A stretch of 15,944 nucleotides of DNA from an uncultured Bacilli bacterium. GTDB lineage: Bacteria; Bacillota_I; Bacilli_A; RF39; UBA660. The DNA is taken from positions 1 to 15,944 of the forward strand of contig CANQDB010000022.1 in assembly GCA_947591175.1 (NCBI GenBank). Reading direction: 5' to 3'. Shown piece after piece: positions 12,733 through 15,944 of this stretch. The notes under the pieces were generated by a model. That model was not told where the DNA came from and did not search any database. It was given only the letters and a program-made list of their open reading frames with translations. Numbering within the stretch: the stretch's first letter is position 1; each line of letters opens with the position of its first letter. The translations under genes were made by a program, and so were the position numbers.

Positions 12733-14040
12733 ATGATTTCTAAAAAGAATAAAGTACTAATAGGAATAGGTGTTTTATCACTCATCCTTTTAGGAGGTAT
12801 TATGATTATGTTAATTTTTAATAAGCCTGAAAACCCAAAAGGTACCAATGAACCAGATGTTTCTCAAGAAGAACCACCGAAAATAGAACAAGAAGTCTTC
12901 CATATCCCCGAAAAATTATCACCCTATTTTGAGACTCTAGATAATGAAGTTAGACTCACATCTCAAGAAATTAAAGATTATAACGGAACAATTAAGGCGA
13001 AGACGGATGCACTTTACGATGTTACAAATATCACCAAAGTAAGTGTTCAAGATATAAAAAATTACATTACCTCTTATAGTATGCCAACTTTACCAAAGTA
13101 CGATGGAAGCAAAAGTATTACTAAAACTCAAGTTGATGAAATCTTAGATAATCGCAACTTAGACCAAATAAATGAAGATAATTTCCAAAGAGGACTTGTT
13201 GTCGCAAGAAGCAATTTACGTTCTTTTCCAAGTATGACTCATTTTTATAACAGTAATCAAAATACCCAAGTAGATAATCTTCAAGAAAGTGAACTATTAG
13301 TTAATACTCCCGTCCTTATTTTACATGAAAGTCTAGATGCTAACTGGTATTTCGTTATGGCACCAAATTATGTTGGTTGGGTTTTAAAAGAGACAGTTGC
13401 AATTGTTACTACAGACGATTGGAATTACTTTTTGAACGAAGAAAATTTTGTAGTTATTACTGATCCTATAGTAAAAGTAGGAGATACTACCTTAGATATG
13501 AGTGTTCGGCTTCCTTTAGAAAAGACAACTGAAGATAGTTACAAAGTAGTTCTTCCTAAAAGAGCTACCAATGGTAACTTAGCCAAAGAAACAATATCTC
13601 TTGCCAAAGATCAAGCCTATATCGGTTATTTACCATATACTTTAAGAAATCTTTACATGGAAGCTCTTTTATACGAAAACACACCTTATACTTGGGGTGG
13701 ATACACTGGAGGAGTAGATTGCTCTGGCTACATATCGAATATTTTTGGAACCTTTGGTTTTAAGTTCCCGCGAAACACTTCGAGTCAAAATACAAGTGTC
13801 GGTCAAATCATAGATTTATCTAATCAAGATGACTCTACTAAATTACAAACAATAGAGAAACATCCGGGTTCATTATTATATCAAGCGGGACACGTCACGC
13901 TCTATTTAGGTACCTGGGAAGATAAACACTATATAATTCATGCAAATGGTACAACTTGGAATGTTGCTATTACTGTTTTAGAAAACTCCAGTTATCTACC
14001 TAAAATAGATAAAAATATCTTGCTTGAAAAGGAAAAATAA
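12733..14040 (+). CDS. Signal-anchored SH3/NlpC-P60 cell-wall peptidase
   Basis: A 435-residue cell-surface cysteine peptidase that should cleave peptidoglycan stem peptides. An N-terminal hydrophobic segment (8-29) after MISKKNK, without lipobox or clear cleavage site, suggests a signal anchor. A Pro/Glu-rich linker and an uncharacterised region (about 60-150) follow. An SH3b-type wall-binding domain (about 150-225) includes ARSNLRSFP and NWYFVMAPNYVGWVLKE. A further beta-rich part (about 235-300) leads to the NlpC/P60 domain (about 300-425), with DCSGY (C330), GHVTLYLG (H387) and IIHANG (H403) as the catalytic Cys-His-His set. The order resembles SH3b-NlpC/P60 endopeptidases that cut gamma-D-Glu/diamino-acid bonds. 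AAAGGTG precedes the start. The HAD and PPC genes follow 28 bp downstream, probably co-transcribed. Confidence 0.93.
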   Translation: MISKKNKVLIGIGVLSLILLGGIMIMLIFNKPENPKGTNEPDVSQEEPPKIEQEVFHIPEKLSPYFETLDNEVRLTSQEIKDYNGTIKAKTDALYDVTNITKVSVQDIKNYITSYSMPTLPKYDGSKSITKTQVDEILDNRNLDQINEDNFQRGLVVARSNLRSFPSMTHFYNSNQNTQVDNLQESELLVNTPVLILHESLDANWYFVMAPNYVGWVLKETVAIVTTDDWNYFLNEENFVVITDPIVKVGDTTLDMSVRLPLEKTTEDSYKVVLPKRATNGNLAKETISLAKDQAYIGYLPYTLRNLYMEALLYENTPYTWGGYTGGVDCSGYISNIFGTFGFKFPRNTSSQNTSVGQIIDLSNQDDSTKLQTIEKHPGSLLYQAGHVTLYLGTWEDKHYIIHANGTTWNVAITVLENSSYLPKIDKNILLEKEK

Positions 14041-14068
14041 CTTAAGATAAAAACTGGAAGTGATAAAA

Positions 14069-14872
14069 ATGCTAACTTCTACTAAAGACAATATTCCGAA
14101 AATAACTCGGCTAAATGACTGTTACGTTGTCTCTGATTTTGATCGAACTCTCACTGTAGGCAATAGTAAAACTTCTTGGGCACTTTTATCGAGTACCGAC
14201 TTCCTGCCAGAGTCATACAAACGAGAACGTGAAGCTTACTACGATTACTATCGACCTATTGAAATAGACACATCTTTACCATTTGCTTATCGATTGGAAA
14301 AGATGAACGAGTGGTACCGTAAACACATAAACTTGTTTGTAAAATATCAACTCAAAGAAGAGTTTATCAAAACATCTGTCAGTAATCATAAGACTATGGC
14401 TTTCAGAGAAGGTGCCAAAGAATGGTTAAAATTCTTGTATATTAATCATATTCCCTTGATAATTATTTCGGCAGGCGTTGGTAATTTTATCGAAGAGTTC
14501 TTGCAACAAGAAGGGTGCCTTTATGACAATATCTATATTAGTTCGAATATGATTAAATTTGAAAATGGTCTAGCGACAGGTATCGAAAATAATGTTATCC
14601 ACAGCCTTAACAAAAACGAAGTTTCCCTGCCAGTTGATATTAAAGAACGTTTAAAAGATAGGAAACAGGTAATATTATTGGGCGATCAATATGACGACAT
14701 CAGAATGGTCGAAGAAGAAAAAAGATCTGATACTATTCGTGTAGGTTGGCTGGTAGAAGAAAGTAACACTTCTATTTTTCAAAAAGCATTTGATATTATT
14801 TTAAGTAATGACGAAACGTACAATACGTTAGGTAAAAAATTGTTCAAAAATTACGAAGTAAAGGAGAGATAA
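14069..14872 (+). CDS. HAD-superfamily phosphatase, UMPH-1 (pyrimidine 5'-nucleotidase)-like
   Basis: A 267-residue HAD hydrolase with all four motifs: DFDRTLT (D23 nucleophile, D25 acid/base), IISAG (S134), K182 in IHSLNKNE and GDQYDD (D206, D209/D210). The wording around motifs II to IV is that of the UMPH-1 cytosolic nucleotidase family: SAGVGNFIEE, SNMIKFENG, IHSLNKNE and LLGDQYDDIRM match SAGxGDxxEE, SNxMxFDExG, IHxxNKxE and LLGDsxxDxxM. Between motifs I and II lies a helical cap of about 100 residues (YYDYYRPIEID, MNEWYRKHINLF), as in that family. Dephosphorylation of UMP/CMP or a similar nucleotide is therefore likely but not certain. Start ATG 14069 is preferred because GGAAGTG lies 6 bases upstream; a GTG at 14060 would add three residues. 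The PPC gene starts 1 base after its stop. Confidence 0.87.
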   Translation: MLTSTKDNIPKITRLNDCYVVSDFDRTLTVGNSKTSWALLSSTDFLPESYKREREAYYDYYRPIEIDTSLPFAYRLEKMNEWYRKHINLFVKYQLKEEFIKTSVSNHKTMAFREGAKEWLKFLYINHIPLIIISAGVGNFIEEFLQQEGCLYDNIYISSNMIKFENGLATGIENNVIHSLNKNEVSLPVDIKERLKDRKQVILLGDQYDDIRMVEEEKRSDTIRVGWLVEESNTSIFQKAFDIILSNDETYNTLGKKLFKNYEVKER

Positions 14873-14873
14873 A

Positions 14874-15296
14874 ATGGAATATCGTAAGTTTGGAAATAAG
14901 ATTGTTGTGAGAATGGACAAGGGTGAGGAGATACTCGAACAGTTAAAAGAGTTAGCTAGTAAAGAAAATATTAAATTAGCATCGATCGAAGCTTTAGGAG
15001 CAGTTAATGACATTACGGTAGGTGTCTTTCATACCCTTGAAAAAAAGTATTACTCGAATCACTTTGAAGGAGACTTTGAAATCGTCAGCCTTACAGGAAC
15101 TATCAACACGATGAATCACGAGTACTACAGTCATCTTCACATGAGTGTCGGTGATAAAGACGGAAAGGTCTTTGGTGGTCATTTAAATAGAGCTGTTGTA
15201 AGTGCTACCTGTGAAATGGTAATAACCTTGATTGATGGTGAAGTTGACCGAGCTTACGACGAAGAAATCGGCTTAAATCTTTTTAAATTCAACTAA
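14874..15296 (+). CDS. PPC/DUF296-domain protein
   Basis: A 140-residue single-domain protein of the PPC family (plants and prokaryotes conserved, DUF296), which forms trimers. Family marks are the amphipathic helix GEEILEQLKELASKENIKLASIEALGAV and the metal-site pattern YSHLHMSVGDKDGKVFGGHL, with H87, H89 and H103 as likely ligands. In plants the domain accompanies AT-hooks in DNA-binding proteins. Bacterial stand-alone forms lack AT-hooks, as here, and their role is unclear, so the common label DNA-binding protein should be treated with caution. A small-molecule or metal-linked role fits equally well. AAAGGAGA precedes the start, which is one base after the HAD stop, so translation is coupled. 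A strong terminator follows directly. Confidence 0.92.
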   Translation: MEYRKFGNKIVVRMDKGEEILEQLKELASKENIKLASIEALGAVNDITVGVFHTLEKKYYSNHFEGDFEIVSLTGTINTMNHEYYSHLHMSVGDKDGKVFGGHLNRAVVSATCEMVITLIDGEVDRAYDEEIGLNLFKFN

Positions 15297-15321
15297 AAAA
15301 AGGAACGTTTTGTTCCTTTTT
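15297..15321. terminator. Bidirectional intrinsic terminator
   Basis: AAAAAGGAAC (15297-15306) and GTTCCTTTTT (15312-15321) form a perfect 10-bp stem with loop GTTTT. It starts directly after the PPC stop and overlaps the stop codon of the convergent thioredoxin-fold gene, serving both. Confidence 0.88.
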
Positions 15322-15944
15322 AAATGAGTTGATTTTCTCTTAAGAAAGATAGTACTTTATCTTTATCAACGTTACCCACTAAAGAATCTAATTCATCGTT
15401 ACCCTCGTATATTAATGTAGTAGGAGTACCCCATCTTTCGTGTTCTTGGATATATTGTGTTTCTTCTTTAAAGGATTCATAATCATCATCACTCATCTTA
15501 GTAATATCGACAATATAGATATCGATATTTTCTTCTTCAGCAATTTCGTTTAAAGTAGGTTTATAAGAAATACAATGGGAGCAAGTCGTTTGCGTTATGA
15601 CGAAGACAAATTTTTTACCTTTTCTTTTTATATCCTTTAGTTCGTCGTAAGTTAACTCAGTAAGGTAAGAGTAGTTTTCTTCGCTTGTTTCTTCTTCTTG
15701 AATTTCATTTTTTTGTGGTGTTTCCTTTTTGTAAACTACTGTCGACTTGCTAACTTTTACCATTTGTTGTGAACTAAAACTCAAATCGTTATATTGATCA
15801 TATATATCTTCGAAGGCAAGTTGTCCACCATTTAAAATAACTAAGTAAGTCGTGTGATAGTCACCATTATCATCCCGATCTTCTAAGGCAATACAATCTT
15901 TGTCGTTGTGAGTTGTAAGTTCGTAATCTCCTTCGTAATGCACG
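15320..15944 (-). CDS. Thioredoxin-fold protein (CSHC), 5' end outside window
   Basis: At least 207 residues, running off the right end. The first visible codon is GTG but nothing marks it as a start, so the gene very likely continues. The visible N-terminal part (about 1-66) is beta-rich and acidic (GDYELTTHNDKDCIALEDRDDNG) and not recognised. An acidic linker (75-90) follows, then a thioredoxin-like domain (about 93-207) with FVFVITQTTCSHCISYKP (Cys121, Cys124) and the cis-Pro loop RWGTPTT (P174). The domain is a close paralogue of the one encoded at 10643-11179: LTELTY, GK.FVFVI.QTTCS.C, EIA.E, DI.KM and ERWGTP are shared. By analogy it is probably anchored or exported, but the N-terminus is not visible. 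An extracytoplasmic thiol redox role is likely; the client is unknown. Confidence 0.87.
   Translation of the reverse strand, partial: VHYEGDYELTTHNDKDCIALEDRDDNGDYHTTYLVILNGGQLAFEDIYDQYNDLSFSSQQMVKVSKSTVVYKKETPQKNEIQEEETSEENYSYLTELTYDELKDIKRKGKKFVFVITQTTCSHCISYKPTLNEIAEEENIDIYIVDITKMSDDDYESFKEETQYIQEHERWGTPTTLIYEGNDELDSLVGNVDKDKVLSFLRENQLI

Overview
The window is about 16 kb of AT-rich DNA from a low-GC Gram-positive bacterium (Bacillota). The type II-A CRISPR locus, A+G-rich Shine-Dalgarno sites, strong sigma-A-type promoters, the HtpG and YnbB-like proteins and the signal-anchored NlpC/P60 enzyme all point there. A gut-type Bacilli lineage near the Erysipelotrichales/RF39 groups is my best guess, from gene style only. 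TGA is used as a stop (cas9, cas2, the SDR gene) and Trp is written TGG, so the genetic code is standard and not the Mycoplasma code.

Bases 1-4746 hold the downstream part of a type II-A CRISPR-Cas locus in canonical order, all on the + strand: the last 377 codons of cas9, a tracrRNA gene in the cas9-cas1 gap, cas1, cas2, an unusually long csn2, and an array of 21 repeats and 20 spacers. The tracrRNA was found by its anti-repeat: bases 1154-1179 match the reverse complement of the repeat at 25 of 26 positions, and a perfect 7-bp hairpin with a U-tract follows. The tracrRNA and the array each have a matching promoter (TTGACT, 18 bp, TATAAY) tucked into the end of the preceding cas gene. The array starts only 23 bp after the csn2 stop, so almost no separate leader exists. 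The five oldest repeats (at the end away from csn2) are degenerate, and every base substitution in them is a transition.

Bases 4777-7337 hold a small SH3-like protein gene directly behind the array, then htpG (Hsp90) with a strong promoter overlapped by a degenerate CIRCE-like operator, and a small acidic hypothetical protein. A shared terminator separates these from a convergent membrane metallophosphoesterase gene (minus strand). From 8454 a + strand operon encodes an SDR oxidoreductase and a YnbB-type PLP enzyme, with overlapping genes.

Bases 10584-15944 are an envelope and nucleotide-metabolism region: a membrane-anchored thioredoxin-fold protein, a double zinc-ribbon membrane protein, a minus-strand conserved protein of unknown function, then an operon of an SH3/NlpC-P60 cell-wall hydrolase, a UMPH-1-like HAD phosphatase and a PPC/DUF296 protein. 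The window ends inside a second thioredoxin-fold gene (minus strand) that is a clear paralogue of the first.

The CRISPR locus is the most interesting part: its tracrRNA folding, overlapping signals, minimal leader and extended Csn2 depart from textbook systems. I do not see a wholly new defence system. Genes are packed tightly: apart from the CRISPR array, no stretch over 300 bases lacks a gene.
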